Origin: an uncultured Rhodospirillales bacterium
Lineage (GTDB): Bacteria; Pseudomonadota; Alphaproteobacteria; CACIAM-22H2
Direction: 5' to 3'
Length of the DNA stretch: 64,000 bases
Assembly (NCBI GenBank): GCA_937926175.1
Contig: CALANV010000028.1
Coordinates: 1-64,000, forward strand
The position numbers and the translations under genes were made by a program. Below, piece by piece: positions 44,169 to 52,579 of this stretch. Numbering within the stretch: position 1 is the stretch's first letter; each line of letters starts with the position of its first letter. Under the pieces are notes generated by a model. The model was not told where the DNA came from, made no database searches, and worked only from the letters and a program-made list of their open reading frames with translations.

Positions 44169-44264
44169 AAAAGAAATAGCCGCCGGGGCGATCGGACCCC
44201 GGCGGCCGCTTCCTCGGAAAAAGGAATCCGCAATCGGCAGCGATGTCTCGTTGTTCCGACGCGG
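44169..44264 (-). ncRNA. Candidate small RNA
   Basis: On the minus strand a perfect TATAAT box (44276 to 44271) is followed by about 95 bases without an ATG. They end in a 10-bp perfect hairpin (GCCGCCGGGG / CCCCGGCGGC) and the T-rich tail TATTTCTTTTC, the anatomy of a free-standing small RNA. It contains GGATTCCTTTTTCCGA, complementary over 16 bases to the leader and Shine-Dalgarno of the histone-like gene at 43584. No clear -35 box. The hairpin could instead terminate proA transcription. Confidence 0.4.
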
Positions 44265-44471
44265 ACCTTGATTATAGGCGATCAGGAGCGGCTTCGTGTG
44301 AACGAATTAGCTCGACCGTAAACCATTGTAAAAACGCACAATTTTCGGAAATTTAGGGGTCTTGGACGAGCTCGGCCGCGCGCGTCAAGACCCTTGTTCG
44401 ATAAGAATTTCGTCTTATCTTCCCCGGCCAAGCTTGCCCGCCGCCGGCGGCTTCCGGCGGCGGTGGCACGT

Positions 44472-45755
44472 TCAGGGCCTGGTCTGTCCGTTGCCGCGGA
44501 CGACGTACTTGTAGGTGGTGAGCTGTTCGGCGCCGACGGGACCGCGCGGCGGCAGGCGTCCGGTCGAGATGCCGATCTCCGCACCGAAGCCGAACTCGCC
44601 GCCATCGGCGAACTGCGTCGATGCGTTGTGCAGCACGATGGAACTGTCGACCGCGTCGAGGAACCGTTGCGCCACCGCCTCGTCGCTTGCGACGATCGCA
44701 TCGGTATGGTGCGAGCCGTAGTGATTGATGTGCCGGATCGCCTCGTCGACACCGTCCACGACCTTCACCGAGATGATCGCGTCGAGATACTCGGTCCACC
44801 AATCCTGTTCCGTCGCCGGCACGACGCGCTTGTCCAGACGCTGTACCTCCTCCGTACCGCGTACCTCGCAGCCCGCATCGAACAGCGCGGCGAGGATCGG
44901 CGGCAGATGCGTCGTCACGGCCGCGCGGTCGATGAGCAGCGTCTCGGTCGCGCCACACACGCTCGGCCGGCGCATCTTGGCATTGAGCACGACCCGGCGC
45001 GCCATCTCGATGTCGGCGCTGTGATGCACGTAGGTGTGGCACAGTCCTTCGAGATGCGCGATGACCGGGATCTTCGCCTCGCGCATCACGCGCTCGATCA
45101 GCGACTTGCCGCCGCGCGGCACGATCACGTCGATGAACTCGGTCATGGTCAGCATGTGGCCCACGGCTGCGCGATCGCGCGTCGGCACGAGCTGGACCGC
45201 CGCCTCGGGCAGATTGGCGGCGCGCAGGCCCGCGTGCAGGCAGTCGATCAGGACCTTCGACGACTCGAAGCTCTCGGAGCCGCCGCGCAGGATCGCGGCA
45301 TTGCCGGCCTTGAGCGAGAGCCCGCCCGCATCGGCCGTCACGTTCGGCCGCGCCTCGTAGATGATGCCGATGACGCCGATCGGCACCCGCACGCGGGCGA
45401 TGTTGAGCCCGTTGGGCCGCGTCCAGGATTCGGTCGTCGCGCCGACCGGGTCGGGAAGCGCGGCAATGTCCTCGAGCCCCTTGGCGATCCCCTCGATCCG
45501 CTTCTCGTCGAGCCGGACGCGGTCGAGAAACGCCGCGGTGGCGCCCGCCTTCGTCGCGTCATCGAGATCGGCGCGATTGGCCTCGAGGAGGCGCTTGACG
45601 GAATCGCGGATCGCCGCGGCGGCCTGGCGCAGGGCGCGATCCTTCGATTCGGAAGGCGCCACGGCCAGCGCCCGGCCCGCCGCACGCGCGCGTGCGCCCA
45701 GTTCGCGCATCGTCGCCGCGAGATCCGTCTGTTCGACCTGCTGTGCTGCACTCAT
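44472..45755 (-). CDS. proA: Gamma-glutamyl phosphate reductase
   Basis: The enzyme reduces gamma-glutamyl phosphate to glutamate semialdehyde with NADPH, the second step of proline synthesis. This 427-residue aldehyde-dehydrogenase-fold protein has the conserved IGVIGIIYEARPNVT segment, LKAGNAAILRGG and the catalytic Cys in HLEGLCHTYVH. The ATG at 45755 removes a TTG-initiated three-residue extension. It follows proB on the same strand with 138 bp between them. Confidence 0.96.
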   Translation of the reverse strand: MSAAQQVEQTDLAATMRELGARARAAGRALAVAPSESKDRALRQAAAAIRDSVKRLLEANRADLDDATKAGATAAFLDRVRLDEKRIEGIAKGLEDIAALPDPVGATTESWTRPNGLNIARVRVPIGVIGIIYEARPNVTADAGGLSLKAGNAAILRGGSESFESSKVLIDCLHAGLRAANLPEAAVQLVPTRDRAAVGHMLTMTEFIDVIVPRGGKSLIERVMREAKIPVIAHLEGLCHTYVHHSADIEMARRVVLNAKMRRPSVCGATETLLIDRAAVTTHLPPILAALFDAGCEVRGTEEVQRLDKRVVPATEQDWWTEYLDAIISVKVVDGVDEAIRHINHYGSHHTDAIVASDEAVAQRFLDAVDSSIVLHNASTQFADGGEFGFGAEIGISTGRLPPRGPVGAEQLTTYKYVVRGNGQTRP

Positions 45756-45893
45756 ATCACGCAACCCGTCCGCCCCGTGTCGATCACCAAGACAAAAGCA
45801 ACGCCAAGACTAGCCCGATGCGGGCGACGTGCCACCCGGAATCCGCGACGGAAATCCGGGCTCGTCCCGGCCCCCTGTGGTCCGTCCCCCGCG

Positions 45894-47051
45894 TCAACTC
45901 AGCACCAGGTCGTCGCGGTGGATGATCTCGTCGCGGCCGCGATAGCCGAGGATTTCGGCGATCGCGCTGCTCTTGTGGCCCATGATCCGCCGCACGTCGG
46001 CGGCGGCATAGGCCGACAGCCCGCGCGCGACCTCGCGCCCGTCGGGAGCCCGCACAACGATCGGGTCGCCGCGCTGAAAGTCGCCTTCGACCCCGCGCAC
46101 GCCGGCGGGCAGCAGGCTCTTGCCGGCGCGCAGCGCCGTGAGCGCCCCGGCATCGACCGTAACCGCGCCCACGGGGCGCAACGCGCCCGCGATCCAGCGC
46201 TTGCGCGCGGTCTTGGGACTCGTTGACGGCACGAACCACGTGCACGGCGCGCCTGCTTCGAGTGCCGCGAGCGGATGATCGACGGTGCCGCGGCCGATCA
46301 CCATCCGGCAGCCGGCGGCGAGCGCTATCTTCGCCGCGGCGATCTTGGTGACCATGCCGCCCGAGCTGTAGGCCGATCCCGCCTCGCCGGCCATCGCCTC
46401 GATCTCGGGCGTGATCTCGTACACGAGATCGAGGCGCGTCGCGTTCCGGTCGCGCTTCGGATTGGCGGTGTAGAGTCCGTCGATGTCGGACAGCAGCACG
46501 AGCGTGTCGGCGCTCGTCATCTGAGCGACGCGCGCGCCCAGGCGGTCGTTGTCGCCGAAGCGGATCTCCTCGGTGGCCACGGTGTCGTTCTCGTTGATGA
46601 CTGGCACCGCGCCGAGCTTGAGGAGCTGGTTGATCGTCGCGCGCGCGTTGAGATGGCGGCGCCGCTCTTCCGTGTCGTCGGGCGTCACCAGGATCTGCGC
46701 GACCGTGATGCCGTGCCGCGCGAGCGTTTCCTGATAGGCGTGCGCGAGGCGGATCTGGCCGGTCGCCGCCGCGGCCTGCTTTTCCTCGAGCTTCAGCGTC
46801 CGCTGCTTCAGCCCGAGGTGACGCCGGCCGACGGCGATGGCACCCGAGGATACGATCATCACCTCGACCCCGCGCCGCTTGAGGGCGGCGACGTCGTCGG
46901 CGAGGCTGTCGAGCCATTTGCGCCGGATGTCGCCGGTCGCTTCATCGACGAGAAGGGCGGAGCCGATCTTGACGACCAGCCGCCGCGCCTCGGCGAGCGT
47001 GGGTCTCGTGGATTGCTGTCTTGAATCGGATTGCTTCTGCACGACCGGCAT
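45894..47051 (-). CDS. proB: Glutamate 5-kinase
   Basis: This enzyme phosphorylates glutamate for proline biosynthesis. The 385-residue protein has an amino-acid kinase domain (RLVVKIGSALLV, IVSSGAIAVGRRHLGL, VPVINENDTVA, GTGGM-type SSGGMVTKIAAA) and a C-terminal PUA domain from about residue 290. The ATG at 47051 has GGGGGG just upstream; an in-frame ATG at 47069 is the alternative. The enzyme is usually feedback-inhibited by proline. Upstream on the same strand lies obgE. Confidence 0.95.
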   Translation of the reverse strand: MPVVQKQSDSRQQSTRPTLAEARRLVVKIGSALLVDEATGDIRRKWLDSLADDVAALKRRGVEVMIVSSGAIAVGRRHLGLKQRTLKLEEKQAAAATGQIRLAHAYQETLARHGITVAQILVTPDDTEERRRHLNARATINQLLKLGAVPVINENDTVATEEIRFGDNDRLGARVAQMTSADTLVLLSDIDGLYTANPKRDRNATRLDLVYEITPEIEAMAGEAGSAYSSGGMVTKIAAAKIALAAGCRMVIGRGTVDHPLAALEAGAPCTWFVPSTSPKTARKRWIAGALRPVGAVTVDAGALTALRAGKSLLPAGVRGVEGDFQRGDPIVVRAPDGREVARGLSAYAAADVRRIMGHKSSAIAEILGYRGRDEIIHRDDLVLS

Positions 47052-47196
47052 TCGTCCCCCCGGCGGCATCGAAACTAAACCACCCGCAACGCCACGGACA
47101 CCGCACCCCGCCCGCGGCGCACCGCCGACGAATAGCCGCACCCGTGTTCACGGCGGCGCATGCGCCGGCCGCGCAGGCAGGTGGATCGGGTTGCCG

Positions 47197-48264
47197 TCAT
47201 GACGCGACCTCCGACAGGGTCGCGACATCGTCGTCGTTCGGTGCCTCCGCCTCGGCCGCACGACGGGCGAGAACGTGGGGCACGAGGGTGCGCAGGACCT
47301 CGGGCACGCCCTTGCCGCTCACGCCCGAAAGCGGCAGCACCTTGGCACCCGGCGACAGCTTCCGGGCGGCGCGCTGCAAGGCGGCGCGCTTCTTCCTGAT
47401 CTCGTCCGGCTGCAGCGCGTCGATCTTGTTGAGGCCGATCACCTCGGGCTTCTCGGTCAGGCCGTGCCCATAGGCCGCGAGCTCGGCCCGGATCATCCGG
47501 TAGGCACCGGCCACGTCGTCCTGCGTGCCGTCGATCAGGTGCAGGATCGCGCCGCAGCGTTCGACATGGCCGAGGAAGCGGTGTCCGAGGCCGCGTCCTT
47601 CGTGCGCGCCTTCGATCAGGCCGGGCAGATCGGCGACGACCATCTCGGTATCGTCGATGCGCACGACGCCGAGCTGCGGCTTCAGCGTCGTGAACGGATA
47701 GTCGGCGATCTTCGGCTTGGCGCGCGAGGTCGCGGCGAGGAACGTCGACTTGCCGGCGTTCGGCAGGCCGACGAGGCCGACATCGGCGATCAGCTTGAGG
47801 CGCAGCCAGACCCATCGTTCCTCGCCCGGCCAGCCGGGATCGGCGCGGCGCGGCGCCTGGTTGGTCGACGACTTGTAATGCGCGTTGCCGAAGCCGCCGT
47901 CGCCGCCGCGGCAGATGACGACGGTCTGCCCGGGACGGCGCAAGTCGGCGAGGACGGTCTCCTTGTCCTCGTCCAGGATCTGCGTCCCGACCGGGACCTT
48001 CAGCACCAGATCCTTGCCGTTGGCACCGGTCTTGTTCTGGCCCTGGCCGTGATGGCCGCGCTCGGCGCGGAAGTGCTGCTGATAGCGATAGTCGATCAGC
48101 GTGTTCAGGTTGGGCACGGCGACGAAGACGATGTCGCCGCCCTTGCCGCCGTCGCCGCCGTCGGGCCCGCCGAACTCGATGAACTTCTCGCGACGGAAGG
48201 CGACGACGCCGGCGCCGCCGTCGCCCGCCTTCAGATAGATCTTGGCCTGGTCGAGAAACTTCAT
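47197..48264 (-). CDS. obgE: GTPase ObgE/CgtA
   Basis: This is an essential ribosome-associated GTPase involved in 50S maturation and stress responses. The 355-residue protein has the N-terminal Gly-rich Obg fold (GGDGGKGGDIVF, RGGDGGFGN) and the G domain with G1 GLPNAGKST, G3 DLPGLIEGA and G4 LNKID. The C-terminal OCT domain is absent or reduced to an acidic tail, as in many alphaproteobacteria. It follows rplU-rpmA; a terminator-like hairpin separates rpmA from obgE. Confidence 0.97.
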   Translation of the reverse strand: MKFLDQAKIYLKAGDGGAGVVAFRREKFIEFGGPDGGDGGKGGDIVFVAVPNLNTLIDYRYQQHFRAERGHHGQGQNKTGANGKDLVLKVPVGTQILDEDKETVLADLRRPGQTVVICRGGDGGFGNAHYKSSTNQAPRRADPGWPGEERWVWLRLKLIADVGLVGLPNAGKSTFLAATSRAKPKIADYPFTTLKPQLGVVRIDDTEMVVADLPGLIEGAHEGRGLGHRFLGHVERCGAILHLIDGTQDDVAGAYRMIRAELAAYGHGLTEKPEVIGLNKIDALQPDEIRKKRAALQRAARKLSPGAKVLPLSGVSGKGVPEVLRTLVPHVLARRAAEAEAPNDDDVATLSEVAS

Positions 48265-48300
48265 CGGACACTGTCCACGAGCAATACGGGAGCGCAAACG

Positions 48301-48330
48301 AAAAGGGGGAACGGCATGCCGTTCCCCCTT
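48301..48330 (-). terminator. Hairpin between rpmA and obgE
   Basis: The 28-base stretch is a complete palindrome (AAGGGGGAACGGCA and its complement) followed on the minus strand by TTTTCGTTTG. It can end or attenuate the rplU-rpmA transcript before obgE, allowing ribosomal proteins to be made in excess of the GTPase. Confidence 0.75.
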
Positions 48331-48355
48331 GATTCGGTCGCGTGGCGAGGAACGG

Positions 48356-48637
48356 CTACTCGGCCGCCGCCGACACCGGGGCTTCCACCGGCTCCACCGA
48401 GACCACCGTCTTGCCGCCCGTCTTGTACGAGAACTTCACCCGGCCGTCCTTGAGCGCGAACAGCGTGTGGTCGCGGCCCATGCCGACATTCATGCCGGGA
48501 CGGTAAACTGTGCCGCGCTGGCGCACGATGATGTTGCCGGCGACGACGATCTGCCCGCCCGAACGCTTCAAGCCGAGGCGGCGGCCCGCACTGTCGCGAC
48601 CGTTGCGCGACGAACCGCCGGCTTTTTTGTGTGCCAT
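48356..48637 (-). CDS. rpmA: Ribosomal protein L27
   Basis: This 93-residue protein starts MAHKKAGGSSRNGRDS, the conserved L27 N-terminus that reaches the peptidyl-transferase centre, then GRRLGLKRSGGQ and GTVYRPGMNVGMGRDHTLF, cut here across its beta-barrel. The C-terminus carries a short acidic/Ala extension. It is 6 bp downstream of rplU. Confidence 0.98.
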   Translation of the reverse strand: MAHKKAGGSSRNGRDSAGRRLGLKRSGGQIVVAGNIIVRQRGTVYRPGMNVGMGRDHTLFALKDGRVKFSYKTGGKTVVSVEPVEAPVSAAAE

Positions 48638-48643
48638 GACCCG

Positions 48644-49051
48644 TTACTCCTTCTTCGTCTTCGCGCGCGACGCCGTCCCCTTGCCCGCGGCCTTCGGCGC
48701 CGGCGTCGCAGCGGCAGCGCTCAGGTCCGGCTTCTGGCCGTCGGTGTAGATGCCGGCGATGCGCAGCGTCGTCTCGGGCTGACGGTGTCCGGTCTTGCGG
48801 CGGGAGTTCTTGCGGCGCCGCTTCTTGAAGATGACGATCTTCTCGCCCTTGCCCTGGTCGAGCACAGTCGCGGTGACCACGGCCCCGGCCACGAGCGGCG
48901 TGCCGACCGAGGTCCGGCCGTTGCCACCGACCATCAGCACCTCGTCGAACTGCACGACGCTGCCCGGCTCGGCCGCCAGCTTCTCAACCACGATGACGTC
49001 GTTCGGGGCGACCTTGTACTGCTTGCCGCCGGTCCGGATCACTGCGTACAT
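48644..49051 (-). CDS. rplU: Ribosomal protein L21
   Basis: This 135-residue protein begins MYAVIRTGGKQYKV, the canonical L21 start, so longer in-frame readings are rejected. The core ends near GHRQPETTLRI; a further 35-residue Ala/Lys-rich tail (PKAAGKGTASRAKTKKE) extends the protein beyond the usual 103 residues, as seen in other alphaproteobacteria. First gene of the rplU-rpmA-obgE-proB-proA series. Confidence 0.97.
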   Translation of the reverse strand: MYAVIRTGGKQYKVAPNDVIVVEKLAAEPGSVVQFDEVLMVGGNGRTSVGTPLVAGAVVTATVLDQGKGEKIVIFKKRRRKNSRRKTGHRQPETTLRIAGIYTDGQKPDLSAAAATPAPKAAGKGTASRAKTKKE

Positions 49052-49798
49052 GACTGTGCCGTCCGCAAAAAACTGATCGCATAAGGAAACACGCCGCGAG
49101 CCCCCCGTCCGGGCCGCGGCGAGAGCCGGCAATATAGCCGCGAAGGCCGGGAAGTCAAGCGAATCCGCCGGCGGTAACCCACGGAAAATCCGCACGAATT
49201 CGCGCTGCAGGGGCGCCGGGGCGCGACCCTTCGCCGGTTTTGCGCCTTCTCCCGCCTGTCCCGGCCGTTCCCGAACGCCTCAAAAGCCCCGCACGTCCCG
49301 ACGGTCCCGGCCGTCGCGCCGGTCTCAGGGATCTCGAGCGTCTCTCGACTCTCATGAATCTCGCATGTCTCGTGAGTCTCGCGAGTCTCAGGCGTCTCGG
49401 CCGTTCCGTCTGTTCCATCCGTTCCAGCCGTTCCGCCTGTTCCGCTTGTTTCGGCTGTTCCGCTGTTTCACCTGTTCCGGCCGTTTCGCGTTCCGGCCGT
49501 TCTCACCCGCCCCTCGTCCGGCGCGCGAGGCGAAAACGGCCACCGGAAACGAAAAGCGCCCGCCGGCGTCGACTCGCCGCGGGCGCAATTGTCCGGCCGG
49601 AATTGGACCCGAACGCCGGGCGCCGGTCAATGCGGATTCGGTACCGGCGCCGCGGGAACGGCGGAATAAACGGCCGGAAGCCCCTGTACATGTCTGCATA
49701 CGATCACGCCGACCGATCTGTCGCGGCGACCGACGGACGTCCCGCGCCCCGCGAACGAACGGGGATGAAGCAACCCGAACGAGGAGGAGAACGCCCCG
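49052..49798. other. Long intergenic region upstream of rplU
   Basis: No convincing gene lies in these 747 bases. Open frames are Arg- or Phe-rich translations of the repeat array. The rplU promoter should lie near 49052-49150, but no clear -10/-35 pair was identified. The central part is the 9-bp repeat array listed separately. Confidence 0.6.
49295..49507. repeat. Array of about 24 degenerate 9-bp tandem repeats
   Basis: From 49295 the sequence keeps an almost unbroken 9-base period with consensus GTYYCGNNN. Early units are GTCTC-type (for example GTCTCGCGA) and later ones GTTCC-type (for example GTTCCGCCT). Only two units depart from nine bases, one of 8 and one of 7. The change of unit type midway suggests expansion of two variants from one ancestor. 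The reading frames across it give low-complexity peptides. Confidence 0.8.
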
Positions 49799-50185
49799 AT
49801 GACGCGACTGAAGATTCTCGCCGCCGCCGGCACCGTCTTGCTTGCGGCCTGTGCCGTCAGTGCCGACACCGGCACGCCCGCGAAAGTCGTCGACACCGCG
49901 CACGGCAAGGTGCTGGCCGACGCGCGGGGCATGACGCTCTACACGTTCGACCGCGATGCGCCCGGCAAGTCCAACTGCAACGGGCCATGCGCGCAGAACT
50001 GGCCGCCGCTGATGGCGGCGGCCGACGCCAAGCCGACGGGCGACTGGACCGTCGTGACGCGCGACGACGGCTCGAAGATGTGGGCCTACAAGGGCAAGCC
50101 CCTTTACTTATGGGTCAAGGACCAGAAGCCCGGCGACACGACGGGCGACGGCGTCAACAACGTGTGGCACGTCGCGCGGCCGTAG
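49799..50185 (+). CDS. Small secreted lipoprotein (COG4315-like)
   Basis: This is a 128-residue lipoprotein with a signal sequence and the lipobox LLAAC at residues 14-18. The mature part contains the repeated pattern of this family: LADARGMTLYTFDRD followed by NCNGPCAQNWPPL, then SKMWAYKGKPLYLWVKD, GDTTGDGVNNVWHV. The family is widespread and poorly characterised; the two Cys in NCNGPC are conserved. The ATG at 49799 has an AGGAGGAG Shine-Dalgarno. Confidence 0.85.
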   Translation: MTRLKILAAAGTVLLAACAVSADTGTPAKVVDTAHGKVLADARGMTLYTFDRDAPGKSNCNGPCAQNWPPLMAAADAKPTGDWTVVTRDDGSKMWAYKGKPLYLWVKDQKPGDTTGDGVNNVWHVARP

Positions 50186-50248
50186 GCGGCCTTTTCGTTC
50201 CCTCTTCCGCCCGTGGAGGGAGCGAAGGGATAAGGCGCCCGCCGGCCG

Positions 50249-51004
50249 TCACCGGCATTGCCCGGCGGCCTTGCGATAGGATTCCGGCGTGTCGATCGCG
50301 GCCTGGGCGCGCTCGCGCTGCTTTTCCAGATTCGCCATCTGCTGGCGGAACGCGCGGTTGAGCTCGGCGCCGATGCGCGCCTGTTCCGCCTCGATCTCGT
50401 CGGCATCGATCGGACCGACGACGCCGATGCGTTCGATCGCCTGGGCGACGGCGCGGCGGACCTGCGGCAAATGCCGGTCGATGATCCGGTCGTCGATCCG
50501 CGCGTGTTCGCGCTCGTGCGCGAGCGCGACGCGCGTGCGGCATTCGTCGCCCGCGAGCTCGCGGGCGAGATAGATGGTGCGCTCGTCGAGTTCGACGACG
50601 ATCCTCGCCCCCTGCACCCACAGGCAGGCGGTGCCGGCGCGCATCCGATAGCGGAACTGCACGTCGAGGCGCGCGCGCAGCCGGGCGGCATAGAGGCCGA
50701 GCGCGATCTTGTGCTCGACCGCGCCGGCGACCTCGCGCAGCTCCGCCATCGTCCGGTTGCGGACGACGGCCGGCGCCGATGCCGCGACGTCGAGGCGGAC
50801 GTCGGGATCGGGCGCCGCCGGACAATCGCCGCCCTGGGCGCGTGCCGTCATGGGGAGCGCCAGCAGCGCGAGCGCGAAGACGGCGCCGAACCGTGACGAG
50901 GCGAAGACGCGCCGACGTGCGGCGCGCCCCGATCGTTCCCGCCGGGCGCGGAAGGAACCCGCCGCCCGCTCTGCCTGTTTTGCCCTGGACGCCCTGCCGA
51001 GCAT
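50249..51004 (-). CDS. Secreted protein with HExxH motif
   Basis: This 251-residue protein has a basic N-terminus and a signal peptide (FGAVFALALLALPMTARA, cut before QGGD). The mature domain carries HEREH in VALAHEREHARIDD, the HExxH pattern of zinc metallopeptidases. In some DUF922-like proteins the same helix follows a beta sheet as here (FRYRMRAGTACLWVQ, RIVVELDERTIYLA). A helical C-terminal tail is rich in Glu, Arg and Gln. Peptidase activity is inferred from the motif alone. It is divergent from the DUF72 gene, 78 bp apart. Confidence 0.7.
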   Translation of the reverse strand: MLGRASRAKQAERAAGSFRARRERSGRAARRRVFASSRFGAVFALALLALPMTARAQGGDCPAAPDPDVRLDVAASAPAVVRNRTMAELREVAGAVEHKIALGLYAARLRARLDVQFRYRMRAGTACLWVQGARIVVELDERTIYLARELAGDECRTRVALAHEREHARIDDRIIDRHLPQVRRAVAQAIERIGVVGPIDADEIEAEQARIGAELNRAFRQQMANLEKQRERAQAAIDTPESYRKAAGQCR

Positions 51005-51082
51005 GGCCGATCCTTTTGAAGGACCGATGATGGCACGTAAGGCGACCGGCCCGAAACCGCGGCATGGGCCGCGTCGGCGACG

Positions 51083-51868
51083 ATGACGATGGCTGAACCC
51101 GCACCAAAGGCCATCCACCTGGGCACGAGCGGGTGGGACTATCACCCCTGGCAGGCGCATTTCTATGCCGGCGTGCCGCGCAGGGCGTGGCTGTCGCACT
51201 ATGCCGGACGGTTCGAGACGACGGAGATCAACGCGAGCTTCTACCGCTTCGTGCGGGGGACCACATATGCGCGCTGGCGCGAGGCAACACCGCCCGCGTT
51301 CCGCTTCGCCGTGAAGGGCCACCGGGCGGTGACGCACGAGCGGCAGCTCGTCGACGTGGCCGACCTGATCGCGAAGCAGCGCGACGCGGCCGCCGAGCTG
51401 GGCCCGAAGCTCGCGGCCGTGCTGTGGCAATTGCCGCGCCGGGTGGTGCGCGACGACCGGCGCCTCGAAGGCTTTCTCGCCGCGCTTCGCATCTGGCCCG
51501 GGCCCCGCCACGTGATGGAGTTCCGGCACGAGTCGTGGTTCCGGGCGGAGGTGGCGGCGCGGCTGGCCGCGCACGGCGTGGCGGTGGCGGTTTCGGACGC
51601 AGGCAGGTGGCCGCGGTGGGACGTGGCGACGGCGGACCTCGTCTACGTCCGCCTCCACGGCCGGCCGCACACTTATATATCCAGCTATGGCGAGGACGCG
51701 CTGAGGGCCTGGGCCGAGCGGGCGCGGCGCTGGCGCGACGAAGACCGCGACGTGTACGTCTATTTCGACAACACGAAGGAAGAAGCGGCCCCCGGCGACG
51801 CCGAACGGTTCCGCCGCCTGGTGGACGCACCGGACGCGCCGGCGGGCGTGGCCGCGGCAACGGCCTGA
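51083..51868 (+). CDS. DUF72 (YecE-like) family protein
   Basis: This is a 261-residue TIM-barrel-like protein. The family hallmarks are HLGTSGWDYHPW at the start, FETTEINASFYRF, then VEFR-type HVMEFRHESWF, VYVRLHG and VYVYFDNT near the end. No molecular function is established; a link to nucleic-acid or Fe-S enzymes has been suggested from context in other genomes. It lies 154 bp before tRNA-Ser and marks the end of the core segment. Confidence 0.9.
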   Translation: MTMAEPAPKAIHLGTSGWDYHPWQAHFYAGVPRRAWLSHYAGRFETTEINASFYRFVRGTTYARWREATPPAFRFAVKGHRAVTHERQLVDVADLIAKQRDAAAELGPKLAAVLWQLPRRVVRDDRRLEGFLAALRIWPGPRHVMEFRHESWFRAEVAARLAAHGVAVAVSDAGRWPRWDVATADLVYVRLHGRPHTYISSYGEDALRAWAERARRWRDEDRDVYVYFDNTKEEAAPGDAERFRRLVDAPDAPAGVAAATA

Positions 51869-52022
51869 CGGCGGCCCGAAAAAGGCGGGCGAAACCGGGC
51901 GGTACCGGGCGGCACGGCCGCGGCGGCAGGACCACGATGGCGAGACCGCGCACCCCGCTCTTGCAGGCGGCATCCGCCTCCGCTAGTTTCGCGGCCTCGC
52001 GACCGCCCGACAGGCGACCCAC

Positions 52023-52112
52023 GGAGAGGTGGCAGAGCGGTTGATTGCACCGCACTCGAAATGCGGCATACCCGCAAGGGTATCGGGGGTTCGAATCCCC
52101 CCCTCTCCGCCA
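52023..52112 (+). tRNA. tRNA-Ser (anticodon CGA)
   Basis: This 90-base class II tRNA has the acceptor stem GGAGAGG / CCTCTCC, an encoded CCA end and an anticodon stem CCGCA / TGCGG with loop CTCGAAA (anticodon CGA at 52057-52059). A long variable arm and the T loop GTTCGAATCC are also present. The accessory island starts immediately after its 3' end, the usual integration site of mobile islands, although no integrase or repeated 3' tRNA fragment is seen in the window. Confidence 0.97.
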
Positions 52113-52579
52113 GCCGTTCTAGCGAATTTATCTCCCGCGCAGAACCCGTCAGTCAGTTATGCCTGGAAGATGGACGTTTTCTGCTGAATTTGCGGAACTG
52201 ATTGGCGCCGTTCAGAGAGCCAGTTTGGACTCGATCAGACGTAACCGGGGCCTTTCTCTCCGGGCGCTCTCGGACAAGTCGCTTTTAGTACCGCATTATA
52301 TGATGGGATAGGCGGTTAGACTGGTCGCCCTGGCCCCAATGCGTTCCGGGTGGTGGCCGTCGGCGGCCCATTGGGCCCGACGCCGGAATACTACTGGCAG
52401 TTTCTGCCTGTTCCCCCCAATCACACCAAGCTAAGCAGCGCTTCCGGCCTTCGTAAGAGGACGGCGATTTCAGGGAAGATGACGTGCCGGTAAGTCAGCA
52501 ACCTTTGCGAGAAAAGACAGAACAGTCCAAAATCACGCAAGGCGCATGCTGGCGCTCGGTGACGTCGTAAAGCGGAATC
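52113..52579. other. Island left edge, no intact gene
   Basis: These 467 bases join tRNA-Ser to the AIPR gene. Composition is lower in GC than the flanks. Apart from the short HTH-like open frame listed separately I see no gene, integrase fragment or second copy of the tRNA end. Confidence 0.5.
52159..52311 (+). pseudogene. Possible truncated XRE-type regulator
   Basis: A 50-codon frame reads MPGRWTFSAEFAELIGAV followed by SIRRNRGLSLRALSDKS, which looks like the first two helices of an XRE helix-turn-helix (a GLSLRALSDKS-type turn) cut off by a stop. It may be a remnant of an island regulator or an accidental open frame. Confidence 0.3.

Noticed and set aside
43808..44179. 123-codon plus-strand frame in the 43.6-44.2 kb gap
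   Set aside because: Arg/His-rich composition, no ribosome-binding site, and it runs through the tandem repeats.
44242..44352. 36-codon plus-strand frame after an AAGGA-like site
   Set aside because: The spacing from AAGGA to ATG is about 15 bases and the peptide shows no features. Kept only as an alternative explanation for the duplicated 16-mer.
49365..49802. 145-codon plus-strand frame over the 9-bp repeats
   Set aside because: The peptide is Phe/Leu/Arg repeats followed by Arg-rich sequence, with no Shine-Dalgarno; it is explained by the repeat array.
50190..50230. Terminator between the lipoprotein and HExxH genes
   Set aside because: A 9-bp stem with one G-T pair exists, but neither strand has a T-run after it.
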